Below, one piece after another: positions 7,349 through 16,448 of a stretch of DNA of 27,448 nt. Below the pieces are notes generated by a model, which searched no databases, had not been told where the DNA came from, and saw nothing but the letters and a program-made list of their open reading frames with translations. How positions within the stretch are numbered: the first letter of the stretch is position 1; each line of letters begins with the position of its first letter. The position numbers and the translations under genes were made by a program. Source of the DNA: Hondaea fermentalgiana (taxonomy: Eukaryota > Sar > Bigyra > Thraustochytrida > Thraustochytriidae). Location: contig NPFB01000129.1 in assembly GCA_014084085.1 (NCBI GenBank), positions 87,415 through 114,862 of the forward strand. Reading direction: 5' to 3'.

Positions 7349-8884
7349 ATGGCGCCCAAGGCGGCCCAGCGGCCGAGCGGCAAAGCCTCCGCAGCTGCTG
7401 CTGCCCCAGCGGCTCAGGTGACGCGCGTCAAAGACGGGTCCGAGGCCGGGGAACTCCAGGGAGACGAGGTCATGCGCGCCTTGCAAGGGAACGCGCTGCT
7501 TGCCAAGACCGTCATGGCTCTATGCAAGAGCGTCGCTCCCGTGAGCGCCGCGGCGCTCTTCTTCAAGCTAGTCTCATACCTTTCAGGCCACCACAAACAC
7601 TTTCTTGTACACCCGGTATCGCGAATGACCACCCTCATGAACTTGTACATGGTCGCCGAGACTGCCTTTGGCGTATACTGCGCACACGCTCGGGCGCAGG
7701 GACAAGCACTGGCACAGAGCTCCACGCTCACGAAAGAGGAGCGCATCGCGCTCTTTGAAAAGTGCCTTGCCACTGTCGACGACCACGAGGCCTTCGCCAC
7801 CTCGTGGCTTCGTGACGCCGACGCCTCGAAAGTCAGACGAGGCAACATTGAGAACTGGCTCGCCTGGAGCTTTTTCAACATGCGCTACCAGCATCTATCC
7901 CAGGACGAACGGGACGAAGTAGAGGAATACTGCAAAATTTACGAGCGCGTCACGGGCTCGCCGCTCAAAGGCGGCCACAACGGCTTGATTCGGGCCTACA
8001 GATTCTCCATCGAACCTGTCCAGTCCGCGCACCGCCCGCTCGCGTACTACTTGATTGTTCATGGTCTTTTGCAGCGCGTGCTCGCCCCGATTGGATATGC
8101 TGCGCTTGGGTTTAGTGGACTAAGGTCTCAGGGCTCGTTCAAGTACTACATTCGCCGCGCAAGAATTGCATCGACGGAACCGCCCATCGTCCTTTTGCAC
8201 GGCATCGGCATCGGGCCACTACCGTACTTGCGTTTCGCAAAAGGTGTTCTTGCACAAGTGGGCGACTCGCGGGATGTGGTGGTGCTTGAGCTGGGCGCAA
8301 TCTCGCAACAAGTGGCGCCGGCCCCGCTTCTCCCCGAGCGTTTTGTCGAGGACTTGCGAGCCATGTGCACTCGTGAGGCCCTCGCGCCAGCGCGCTTTGT
8401 GGGCCATAGCTATGGGACAATGGTCATGGCATGGATTGTCAAGAGTGCCCCGGAGCTCGCCGAGAGCTACGCGTTCTTGGATCCTGGGTGTTTCTTGCTC
8501 CATTACACCAAAGCACTCAAGGCAATCATTTACAAGCATGCCGTCTCGGACGGCGAGAAGATTTTTGAATACTTTTTGCGCTCTGAGCTCTTTTTCAGCA
8601 ACCACATGCGTCGTCATTTCTTTTGGTTCAAGAACGTGCTGTTTTTTGAAGACATTCCTCAGCATCAAAAGGCGCTCATCATTCTAAGTGACCGGGACGA
8701 CATCATGCCCGTGAAAGAGGTCGTGCGAGCATTCGACGAGCATCCGCGCCGCGGCGAGGCGCTGCAGCATATTCGTATCCTGCGCCTGCCTAACCTCACG
8801 CATGGGTCTTTTCTTTTTGCCGAGGAATGCCAGCAGGTCATCGACTCTGTTGTCTCCTTTGATCGTGTGCCTTCGCACGTGTGA
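7349..8884 (+). CDS. Alpha/beta-hydrolase fold protein
   Basis: 511 aa from the ATG at 7349, chosen because upstream in-frame sequence (open to 7046) is Arg-rich leader-like. The C-terminal half is an alpha/beta hydrolase: oxyanion-type LLHGIGIG at 282-289, nucleophile elbow GHSYG with Ser354, likely acid Asp450 in SDRDDIMP and His485 in NLTHGSF. The spacing and order Ser-Asp-His are canonical. The ~270-residue N-terminal part is helical-looking, with hydrophobic segments around 60-80 and 230-255 that may bind membrane. Substrate cannot be told. Lipid or ester hydrolysis is possible but unproven. The triad being complete argues for an active enzyme. It is divergent from the TMEM63-like gene and convergent with the CRT-like gene. 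Confidence 0.85.
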   Translation: MAPKAAQRPSGKASAAAAAPAAQVTRVKDGSEAGELQGDEVMRALQGNALLAKTVMALCKSVAPVSAAALFFKLVSYLSGHHKHFLVHPVSRMTTLMNLYMVAETAFGVYCAHARAQGQALAQSSTLTKEERIALFEKCLATVDDHEAFATSWLRDADASKVRRGNIENWLAWSFFNMRYQHLSQDERDEVEEYCKIYERVTGSPLKGGHNGLIRAYRFSIEPVQSAHRPLAYYLIVHGLLQRVLAPIGYAALGFSGLRSQGSFKYYIRRARIASTEPPIVLLHGIGIGPLPYLRFAKGVLAQVGDSRDVVVLELGAISQQVAPAPLLPERFVEDLRAMCTREALAPARFVGHSYGTMVMAWIVKSAPELAESYAFLDPGCFLLHYTKALKAIIYKHAVSDGEKIFEYFLRSELFFSNHMRRHFFWFKNVLFFEDIPQHQKALIILSDRDDIMPVKEVVRAFDEHPRRGEALQHIRILRLPNLTHGSFLFAEECQQVIDSVVSFDRVPSHV

Positions 8885-9371
8885 TTGATTCTCGCGCGCA
8901 CCGCAAAGAAGAAGAAGACAGAAACCTCAAAAGTACTTTGGACAGAAAGCGGTTCAGCTCATTCCTCCAACATTCATTGTATATGATAACGCTATCGATT
9001 TTGAAAGCAGTTCGTTTCAAGCATGTGTGGAGCTGTAGTTGCATTGACTACATTTCACTCATATATTTGCTGCTCGCCTCAAGAGCGTGGGTACTTTGCT
9101 GGCCCTACCTTTTCGTTCTTTCCCCCAAATAGGGATAAAAGTAAACGTTTGTATACTTTCTATTGCACAACGATTTCCTCGAGATAACGCCGTGCAGATT
9201 CTGTTGCTTGATATATGGCGTTTCGCGAGAACGAGGCATGGCCAGATGATCAATACAAGTAAGATCTGTGCACATTCCATCGGCTTACGTTTGAGGCGAT
9301 GCAACTATAACTGTCCCTACTTTTTTTTTTGGAATGCTCGCAAAAGCCTTCATGGGCTGCCAGTTCCATTT
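8885..9371. other. Intergenic between convergent hydrolase and CRT-like genes
   Basis: 487 bp, more AT-rich than its neighbours, serving as 3' untranslated regions for both flanking genes. A T10 run lies near 9321-9331. No gene, RNA or strong hairpin recognised. Confidence 0.5.
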
Positions 9372-11132
9372 TCACGTCTGTCGTGGCGGACCGCCTGAGC
9401 GCATAATCTCGATCTTCAGATCGCTTTCCGCACGTTGTATCACAGCCTTTCCAAAGTAAAAACAACCTCCCACGGTGCATGTGAGACCAATGAATTGCCA
9501 CACCGTGTAGGAGTCGCGAGGCAGGCCAAGGCGACTATAGAGTGGTGACGCGGAAGCGACACTGACAACAGGAATGATGACCCCGTTGGCAACGAAAAAG
9601 AGAACAGCAGAACCTTCGTCAATCACGATCAGCATGAGCAAATTGAAGGCACAGACGGTGATGATGTAGGTCCAAGTCGAAATGGCCGCACTCGAACAGT
9701 CCTCTTTGCCATAAGCTGGGTGCCCCGTCACCGGGTCGTACGTGTTGAGTCCAAGGAAACCGCATCGAAACCCATCGATAAAGTTGGCCATGATCTCGCC
9801 GCGCTCAATTTGGTTGAGGTCATCCATGTCTCGATTCTGAATCCAGACACCCAGGGGGACGAGAAAGAGACCAATGACGAACTGGAAAATTGCTACCCAG
9901 GCATTGAGTTGGTGCGCATCACAGCGGAAGCGTGGCTGGGTCAAGACCCACTCTTTGAGGCAGCCACCCAGGGCCAGCGGGAAGCACGATATTGCAAAGA
10001 CGACAGTCCACATGGCATCAGATTGTCCCGGGCCGCCCTTGATGACGTTCACCAGACAGAGAACAACGCCAAGTAGTACCATGATGGCGCCGATCACGTG
10101 ACGCCGCGAAAAGCTGCGCCCAAGCATTAAGGCCGAGAGACCCATGGACATCGGAATGGAGAGCTGCTGGAGAATTAGACGCAAGGCACCACCAAGGCCA
10201 TGGCTCGCGAGAAGATTAATGTACAGAGCGATGGTATCGCACAGGGCCATGACGCCGACAAGCCAGAAAAATTGGTGGCGCGCAAAGACCGCCCTCGCGC
10301 GTTCGATCATGCTGCGCCGCAGCCCTTCGGGCGTATTGTGACGTCCATGCAAATAAGACTCGGCACGTTCGTCGAAATCGTCAAAGAAATTACGACTGCC
10401 GTGGTTTCGCCCATGACCTCCACCTGGGCCAAAGCGGCCGTCGACATCTTCGTCATAGACCCCCTCGCTACCGCCAAAGTTGTAGTCGTCTTCGTCGGAA
10501 ATGTATGACGTGCTCGTGGCGCGGGATTCACGCCCGGAACCAGGAGTGAGCCAACGGCGCGTCTTGGCGCGACGGCGCCGAGCTTCTTCGAGACCATAGA
10601 GTGTGGAAAAGAAAATGATGCACGTCAGCACGACGGCCTGGTCGAGGAAGCACCTGTACGGGGCCATGAGCACCTTGCCATTGACGGTGTAGCTGATTGT
10701 CTCTGCGCTGCCGCAAAGAATGAGGAGCGCGAGAATGGCGAGAAGCTTGGCCTGTTTACGCCATCCCCATTGGGCCATGGTGGCAGCCTCTTGCTCATCG
10801 ACATCGTTCTCCGCGAGAAGGGGTCTGCTCATGTTGTCTGCAAGTCTGGGCCCGCGTGGACTGTTCCCAAGGCTTGCGTTGCTCGCATTACTCGCGAGCG
10901 AGAGGCTGTTCTGGCTCGTAACGGCGCGGAAGAGGTCGTCGGCGCTGGTGCCCTGGCCAGTATCCTCAAAGCTTCCGGAGCCCCAGCTCCCGCTGCGAAG
11001 ACCCGAGTTCGAGCGGAGACCTCCGAGTCGCATCGAGACCGGCGGTCTCTCTCCCAAGCGCGCGGAGAGCCCGTCTTCCTCGTCGGTGTCGGCGTCGCCC
11101 CCGCGGGCTCGCGTCGTCTGCGCCAGCGCCAT
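9372..11132 (-). CDS. CRT-like (chloroquine-resistance-transporter family) ten-TM transporter
   Basis: 586 aa from the ATG at 11132. CRT-like proteins belong to the drug/metabolite transporter superfamily and export amino acids, peptides or glutathione-type solutes from acidic organelles or plastids. About ten hydrophobic helices are visible: 127-147, 162-180, 287-308, 316-338, 345-363, 373-395, 410-432, 486-504, 508-528, 544-562. The TM7-TM8 loop has Cys457 in CGFLGLNT and Cys479, matching the C-x-F-x-G-x-N-T start and outer cysteine spacing that I recall for PfCRT. Odd points are a ~125-residue Ser/Gly-rich N-terminus and a ~105-residue acidic/Gly-rich insert between TM2 and TM3 (182-286). 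It is tandem and downstream of the FSP1-like gene, separated by 631 bp. A nucleotide-sugar-type DMT transporter is the alternative. Confidence 0.75.
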   Translation of the reverse strand: MALAQTTRARGGDADTDEEDGLSARLGERPPVSMRLGGLRSNSGLRSGSWGSGSFEDTGQGTSADDLFRAVTSQNSLSLASNASNASLGNSPRGPRLADNMSRPLLAENDVDEQEAATMAQWGWRKQAKLLAILALLILCGSAETISYTVNGKVLMAPYRCFLDQAVVLTCIIFFSTLYGLEEARRRRAKTRRWLTPGSGRESRATSTSYISDEDDYNFGGSEGVYDEDVDGRFGPGGGHGRNHGSRNFFDDFDERAESYLHGRHNTPEGLRRSMIERARAVFARHQFFWLVGVMALCDTIALYINLLASHGLGGALRLILQQLSIPMSMGLSALMLGRSFSRRHVIGAIMVLLGVVLCLVNVIKGGPGQSDAMWTVVFAISCFPLALGGCLKEWVLTQPRFRCDAHQLNAWVAIFQFVIGLFLVPLGVWIQNRDMDDLNQIERGEIMANFIDGFRCGFLGLNTYDPVTGHPAYGKEDCSSAAISTWTYIITVCAFNLLMLIVIDEGSAVLFFVANGVIIPVVSVASASPLYSRLGLPRDSYTVWQFIGLTCTVGGCFYFGKAVIQRAESDLKIEIMRSGGPPRQT

Positions 11133-11763
11133 CTCGGCCAGCCGCCACCGGCCAGAGCCAGCCAGCCCCTCTTCCCGCACGCGAAGCGACTCGACTCGGC
11201 CTGCCTCGCCTTGCCGTGGCCCGAGCCTCGCCGCCGTCCTCACGCTCCACGGCAGCAGGCACGCCGGGCTAGGCGCGGCCAGCAGAGCCCGCCAGCGCGC
11301 GGACTTCGGACTCTGCGCGCGGGGTCCGCGGAGGAAAAAGTCGACGAGACGCGTCGCGTATGTAGTACGGTCAAAGACGCCAGCCGTGCTTCTGCTTCTT
11401 GGCAGCGAGGTCAGCAGTGACCTGCTGGCGTCGGTCCAGGCAAAGCTCGCTTCACCGACGTTAGCGGCAAGACGAGGCGATGGGGCTCAGCGACGGAGAC
11501 AGGTCAGAACAGAAAACTCATCACAGCGTCGAAACAGCACGTCTCGCGCCGCTCGCGAGGCTTTTACCGCAACGATGAAGACAACAACAAGATCAATCAG
11601 GAGGTCGACTTTTGTTTCACAATTTTCGGTTGGCTGCAGCTGGCTGCAGCCAGCGACGTAAGGTGGGTGCATTGATTAGTACGGCGAAGATAGACGGCAT
11701 CCCTTTTTCCCGAAAAGAGTTAACGCCGGATACCAAAATTGGATCATGTTACTGCACCTAGGC
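11133..11763. other. Intergenic, upstream of the CRT-like gene
   Basis: 631 bp between the CRT-like start and the stop of the FSP1-like gene. It should hold the CRT-like promoter and the FSP1-like 3' UTR. Apart from a 16-bp palindrome (separate entry) I see no gene or RNA. Confidence 0.5.
11639..11654. repeat. 16-bp perfect palindrome GCTGGCTGCAGCCAGC
   Basis: Perfect self-complementary 16-mer at 11639-11654, with an extra TGGCTGCAGC copy immediately before it. It could be a dimeric factor site or a hairpin in the 3' UTR of the FSP1-like transcript. No supporting evidence for either. Confidence 0.6.
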
Positions 11764-13026
11764 CTACACGGATTCTGAAGGCGTTTGCATGAAGCGAGTG
11801 GTGATGACGGACACCAGGACACTGACAGCCGCGACAACGGATACTTTGAAAAGGGCAAAGCCATTGCTGGATTCCTGTCCAGGGGCCACGCCGTTAAAAT
11901 CGCCCCAAGTCTTGGAGACAAAGAGGTCTTTGCTCTTCGCCAGGGTGGTCACAAAAGGTCCAAGCACGCCTGTGAATCCAGTATACATGACCCCACTGCG
12001 CGGGCCGAGGGGAACTACCATGACCAGATCGCTCGGCGACTGGTGAAGCGAATACTTTGCCGACGGCGTTTTGCCCTTGACGAGGGCCGAGATGTTTTTT
12101 ACTGCAATGCTGACCATTTGGTTCGCGAAATAGGCCATCTTGTTTTCTGCTAATGCGCAGACGTCACCCACGGCAAAAACGCCAGGCATTACCTCGCCTT
12201 GCGCATTCAGCACACGCATTTGCAAATCTACATGCACGTGCTTGCTCGTGTCAAGCCACTCGCTCGGGAAAGTTTCCGTGTTTGGCGTGGCACCAACACA
12301 AAGAAAGGTGAGATCCGCTGTTATTTCTTGGCCGTCCGAAAGAGGAATCGTTCGCTTCCCCACAACGCTGGGCTCGCTGCCAAAGTCCGCAAGGTCCATT
12401 TTGGCTTTCGCATTCAAAAAGACGCGGATCCCGAGCGCTTCGAGTTGCGCGTTGAGAGCCTTGTGGAACTTGGGGGGCAAGGACGGTTGCGAGTGGCTGA
12501 TGAGCGTCGGGCCCGCTTGCACAATGCTGACAGCCTTGTCCGGGTAGAACGACTTGATTTCGCCAGCGAGCTCGACGCCCACGACGCCACCGCCTACAAT
12601 CGCAATGGACTCGGCTCCCTTGACTTGAGCCACGCATTTGGAGAAATAGTCGCGCAGGTCCTTTTCGCTCGTAATGCCGGCCGAGGGTTCCCCGGGGGAC
12701 CTGTTGACGGCTCCAGTGGCAAGCACGCAGTAGTCAAAGGGGATCGATTCGCCCGAGTCCAGCTTGACCGCTTCCGATGTCACTTCTGTGACGACGCCAA
12801 CGATGATTTTGCCGTGCTTGAGAAGCTTGTCGCGCGGAATCAGCACCTTTTCATCCCAGCCTTCGATTGTCGCAGCGCGCAAGGCGCCAATTTTATGCAC
12901 AAAGTGCTCACGACGGTCGACGAGCGTCACCTCAACGTTATCTGTCTCTGCGAGCGCGTCCAGCTGCTTGGCCACGGCACTGCCGGCGTAGCCGCTGCCT
13001 ACCACCACGACCTGGACCGTCGTCAT
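11764..13026 (-). CDS. AIFM2: FSP1/AIFM2-like FAD-dependent NAD(P)H:quinone oxidoreductase
   Basis: 420 aa from the ATG at 13026, where the FAD Rossmann strand begins. FSP1 reduces ubiquinone or vitamin K at membranes and so suppresses lipid peroxidation; related fungal and plant proteins act as NDH-2/AIF-like enzymes. Seen: FAD-binding VVVGSGYAGSAVAKQLD (6-22); NAD(P)-binding IAIVGGGVVGVELAGEI (141-157); second FAD motif FAVGDVCALAENKMAYFANQ (284-303), which closely follows the FSP1 pattern of AIGD...KMAYL; and the C-terminal KSKDLFVSKTW (364-374) typical of the AIFM2 group. Unlike human FSP1 there is no N-terminal Met-Gly; instead residues about 390-411 form one hydrophobic helix followed by a short tail. 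It is probably tail-anchored with the catalytic domain in the cytosol. The next gene downstream is CRT-like, same strand. Confidence 0.87.
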   Translation of the reverse strand: MTTVQVVVVGSGYAGSAVAKQLDALAETDNVEVTLVDRREHFVHKIGALRAATIEGWDEKVLIPRDKLLKHGKIIVGVVTEVTSEAVKLDSGESIPFDYCVLATGAVNRSPGEPSAGITSEKDLRDYFSKCVAQVKGAESIAIVGGGVVGVELAGEIKSFYPDKAVSIVQAGPTLISHSQPSLPPKFHKALNAQLEALGIRVFLNAKAKMDLADFGSEPSVVGKRTIPLSDGQEITADLTFLCVGATPNTETFPSEWLDTSKHVHVDLQMRVLNAQGEVMPGVFAVGDVCALAENKMAYFANQMVSIAVKNISALVKGKTPSAKYSLHQSPSDLVMVVPLGPRSGVMYTGFTGVLGPFVTTLAKSKDLFVSKTWGDFNGVAPGQESSNGFALFKVSVVAAVSVLVSVITTRFMQTPSESV

Positions 13027-14246
13027 GGCTTTGTTTCCTCGCTGTACTCCCCCGTGTCCTCCCTCCGCTCTCCTGCTCTCTCCAATTCGAGTTTGCCGGC
13101 GCTCGCCCGTGTGCGCGTCCACATCCCGATCGCTCACTGGATTCCCTGTTCCTGGCCTCGGCGTGCGGCTGTCTGGGCCCGAGACGCTGCTGTTTTCTTG
13201 TCGTAGCCTCACTCACCTCACCGCCGGTATGAAAATGGGTGCGCTCTCGGGATGCTGACAAGTCCGCCACAGCCTTGTTTGCGGTGGCGTTTGCGCATCG
13301 ACACGAGACAGGAGCATCATCCGCCAAGGACCTCGGCTGCGCGTCCGGAGGTGCGGGCGGCCACTGCTTGGACTGGGGACGGCGTTGATTTGAAGAGCGA
13401 GATAGATGGTGGATTGTGTATTGGATGAAACGCGGGAAAGGACCGAGGCCATGCAATGAAGACCACAGGGGCATGGAACGAATGCTTGCTCATCATCATC
13501 TCGATGGAATGCGAAAAGGTGCTTTTCCGAGGAAATCACCTGTCTAAAATGCCACGTGAAGCAGAGACGAAACAAAAGTCACCAGGTTAAGGAAGGTTGT
13601 ACAGTAAATGCTGGATGGTGGACCAAAGAAGTCACCCACCCCTTTGTTTCGCATCGCAAGGTGAAAAAAACTATCAAAACGTCAAGCAAAATAAAGCAAA
13701 GCGAACGTGCGCGTGAATTTTAAATCAATTAATAATCAATGCGAGAATGGTCTGCGTTACGTATGTGAGCTGCGCTTGAACAAAGGTCCTTTCGGTGTTC
13801 TCGAGGAGGATCATACTCGGGCTTGACAGCATGAAGCGGTAAGCTGAAGTCAAAAGTTCAAAAGATATTACCTATTTTCTAATAATGAACTCGAGTACAT
13901 TGCGTTTACTTGAAGACATCATCTTCAATCCAGGTAACCTGTGGGGATGGATAAGTTCTAACCAAGAAAGATCGCGACAAAATCCGCTCACAATACCTGG
14001 CTTCCTTTCCCCCCCACCACCCCGGCATGGTTGTCTGAGGTTTTCTCCGAAATTTGATCAATTTATCATCCAGATATTGACAAAGGCATTCGTAGATCGA
14101 TCGTCCGACATTGGTTAAAAGTAGGAGGAAGCAACGTGTTGCTCTTACACGAAGTTAAAAAAGAGGGTATCTACAAGCGGCAAAATATTTCTCAGTTGCT
14201 TTCGCGAAGGCTTCGTCTGCTAAGAGGGTCGATGAACAGGTTTTCT
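13027..14246. other. 1.2-kb intergenic between FSP1-like start and HYPK stop
   Basis: Contains the FSP1-like promoter/leader (13027 to about 13400, GC-rich) and then lower-GC DNA (13600-14200). Short open frames here (for example 13213-13575 minus and 13885-14118 plus) have no recognisable domains or protein-like composition. No tRNA, rRNA or repeat array recognised. Confidence 0.5.
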
Positions 14247-14561
14247 TCATGCAGTGGATGCTTGCGGAAGAACGAGTGTGGCAAGGGCCTTTTGCAGGTC
14301 GCCACCGGCTTCCCTAAGCGCGCGAAGCGCCTGTGTCTTTTCCATCTCGAACTCCTTGACGACGAGGTCGACGTCGGCGTCCTTGACCTCGACCTTGGCC
14401 AGCTCCTTTTCACGCGCGAGTTCTTCCTCCTTGGCTTTCGTCTCTGCGACAGCAAGTTCTTGAAGTGCCTCCTGGATCGTCTGCCCGGACGCGTTGGCGC
14501 CCGACGCAGCGGCCTCCTCGCCCTCGTTCATGCGCTCCATGGCGGAGCTATCCTTGGCCAT
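14247..14561 (-). CDS. HYPK: HYPK (huntingtin-interacting protein K), NatA-associated UBA protein
   Basis: 104 aa from the ATG at 14561. HYPK binds the NatA N-terminal acetyltransferase (NAA15/NAA10) at the ribosome, modulates its activity and acts as a chaperone-like factor. The diagnostic stretch is REKELAKVEVKDADVDLVVK (residues about 50-69) followed by EFEMEKTQALRALREAGGDLQKALATL, which reproduces the HYPK central helix ending EKELAKV and the C-terminal UBA of the NAC-alpha type. The Ala/Glu-rich N-terminus (1-45) is variable in the family. Length is close to animal HYPK (about 120-130 aa). It is divergent from the eIF4B-like gene, so the two probably share an upstream region. An internal Met at residue 8 is an alternative start. 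Confidence 0.88.
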   Translation of the reverse strand: MAKDSSAMERMNEGEEAAASGANASGQTIQEALQELAVAETKAKEEELAREKELAKVEVKDADVDLVVKEFEMEKTQALRALREAGGDLQKALATLVLPQASTA

Positions 14562-15021
14562 CTTGTCTACTCTTTGTCACGCGTTCGTCCGAAGCGCAGG
14601 CAGAGCAATCGGCGTGGACTCCGCGAGACGTCGAGGGAAGACCTCTCGCGAGCAACCCTTTTTCCTTTTGCGCTGTCCGGCCCGCACGCACCCCCTTCGG
14701 TCGCTTGGCGATGATCAATCAGTCAGTCAATCGCCATCGATCGTGTTATCTAGCACCCAACTTGAAGACAAGTGAGCTAAACGGCAATCAAAAAGGGTGA
14801 TAAAGACCATTTACAACTGCAACAAATTTTTACTACAACACGCCTATTCTTGACACCACACATCTCCTGGCCGCACGTTGTTTGGCGCAGGCATTCGAAG
14901 ACCGACTGCAAAGAATTCGGGCTCGCAAGAACAGATTCATCCGTCCTTTGTCGTTGAGACAGCCTGTACCCGCCCCCTCCCTCCGTGGGAATCCTGCAGC
15001 AGCAGCCCCCTCCACCCGCCT
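14562..15021. promoter_or_regulatory. Divergent upstream region of HYPK and eIF4B-like genes
   Basis: 460 bp from the HYPK start to the edge of the assembly gap. The half next to the gap becomes C-rich (about 14968-15021) and may be 5' UTR or the start of the eIF4B-like coding sequence; the boundary cannot be set because the start codon is not visible. No other gene recognised. Confidence 0.45.
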
Positions 15022-15967
15022 NNNNNNNNNNNNNNNNNNNNNNNNNNNNNNNNNNNNNNNNNNNNNNNNNNNNNNNNNNNNNNNNNNNNNNNNNNNNNNN
15101 NNNNNNNNNNNNNNNNNNNNNNNNNNNNNNNNNNNNNNNNNNNNNNNNNNNNNNNNNNNNNNNNNNNNNNNNNNNNNNNNNNNNNNNNNNNNNNNNNNNN
15201 NNNNNNNNNNNNNNNNNNNNNNNNNNNNNNNNNNNNNNNNNNNNNNNNNNNNNNNNNNNNNNNNNNNNNNNNNNNNNNNNNNNNNNNNNNNNNNNNNNNN
15301 NNNNNNNNNNNNNNNNNNNNNNNNNNNNNNNNNNNNNNNNNNNNNNNNNNNNNNNNNNNNNNNNNNNNNNNNNNNNNNNNNNNNNNNNNNNNNNNNNNNN
15401 NNNNNNNNNNNNNNNNNNNNNNNNNNNNNNNNNNNNNNNNNNNNNNNNNNNNNNNNNNNNNNNNNNNNNNNNNNNNNNNNNNNNNNNNNNNNNNNNNNNN
15501 NNNNNNNNNNNNNNNNNNNNNNNNNNNNNNNNNNNNNNNNNNNNNNNNNNNNNNNNNNNNNNNNNNNNNNNNNNNNNNNNNNNNNNNNNNNNNNNNNNNN
15601 NNNNNNNNNNNNNNNNNNNNNNNNNNNNNNNNNNNNNNNNNNNNNNNNNNNNNNNNNNNNNNNNNNNNNNNNNNNNNNNNNNNNNNNNNNNNNNNNNNNN
15701 NNNNNNNNNNNNNNNNNNNNNNNNNNNNNNNNNNNNNNNNNNNNNNNNNNNNNNNNNNNNNNNNNNNNNNNNNNNNNNNNNNNNNNNNNNNNNNNNNNNN
15801 NNNNNNNNNNNNNNNNNNNNNNNNNNNNNNNNNNNNNNNNNNNNNNNNNNNNNNNNNNNNNNNNNNNNNNNNNNNNNNNNNNNNNNNNNNNNNNNNNNNN
15901 NNNNNNNNNNNNNNNNNNNNNNNNNNNNNNNNNNNNNNNNNNNNNNNNNNNNNNNNNNNNNNNNNNN
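15022..15967. other. Assembly gap, 946 Ns
   Basis: Unresolved bases. The right flank is a GGC-rich glycine-coding repeat, so the gap probably reflects collapsed or unread repeat within the eIF4B-like gene. The N count may be an estimate, so frame across the gap cannot be trusted. Confidence 0.99.
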
Positions 15968-16448
15968 CGGCGGCGGTGCAGCCGGCGGCGGCGGCTACGG
16001 AGGCTCCTCGCGCGGTGGGTCGCGCGGTGTTGGCTTTGGCGGAAATGATGGCTTTGGCGCCCCCGCGGGATCCGGCGGCTACGGCGAGGACCGTGCCGGC
16101 AGCGATGCCTTTGGCTCGAGCAGGAGCCGTGCCGACCGCGGCGACTTCCAGGACAACTCAGCCTTTGGCGTCCAGCGCCGTGGTGGCGCCGACATGGACC
16201 CATACGGCGGCGCTGGCGGCCGTGCCGACGACCTCCCACCTGAGCCCACGGCCCAGGACGAGGCTGAGCGCCCCCGTCTCAAGCTCGCTTCGCGCACCAA
16301 GAAGGACCCTCCTGCGGCCTCTGCCCAGGCCTCGCGCAGCTCGGCCATTTTCGGCGCTGCCAAGCCTGTTAATGTCAAGGAGCCCAAGAAGGCCTCTGAG
16401 GAGGCCTCCGGCAGCAAGGACGACAAAGCCGAGGCGCCCTCCAAGTAA
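15968..16448 (+). CDS. EIF4B: eIF4B-like translation initiation factor, 3' part only
   Basis: Partial: about 159 C-terminal residues are readable (first full codon at 15969), ending at TAA 16446-16448. eIF4B stimulates the eIF4A helicase during mRNA recruitment to ribosomes. Visible: a Gly/Ser/Arg/Tyr-rich stretch with GYGG, GFGG, GFG and DRGDF units, like the RG/DRYG region of eIF4B/4H, then ERPRLKLASRTKKDPPA and SSAIFGAAKPVN, which closely follow the eIF4B motif RPKLNLKPRS...SIFGGAKPVD, and a charged Lys/Glu/Ser tail. An RNA-recognition motif is expected upstream, within the gap, and cannot be confirmed. The RPRLKL plus SIFG-AKPV pair is quite specific to eIF4B. It is divergent from HYPK and convergent with the 251-aa gene. 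Confidence 0.8.

Noticed and set aside
7033..7758. 241-codon plus-strand frame overlapping the hydrolase N-terminus in another frame
   Set aside because: Overlaps the conserved-looking hydrolase frame and has no recognisable motif.
10720..11661. 313-codon plus-strand frame over the CRT-like 5' end
   Set aside because: Arg/Ser/Ala-rich translation typical of antisense GC-rich DNA; the opposite strand carries a conserved transporter.
12199..13206. 335-codon open frame on the plus strand antisense to the FSP1-like gene
   Set aside because: No ATG-led protein-like sequence or domain. It exactly shadows a well-supported gene on the other strand, and high GC keeps antisense frames open.
13885..14118. 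77-codon plus-strand frame in the AT-richer spacer
   Set aside because: Begins with an ATG but has no domain, no repeat of composition seen in the real genes, and lies in an otherwise non-coding spacer.
14833..16239. Minus-strand frame spanning the N gap (and two extra plus-strand frames through it)
   Set aside because: Continuity depends on Ns translated as X; the flanking pieces are low-complexity and the eIF4B-like motifs fix the real frame on the plus strand.
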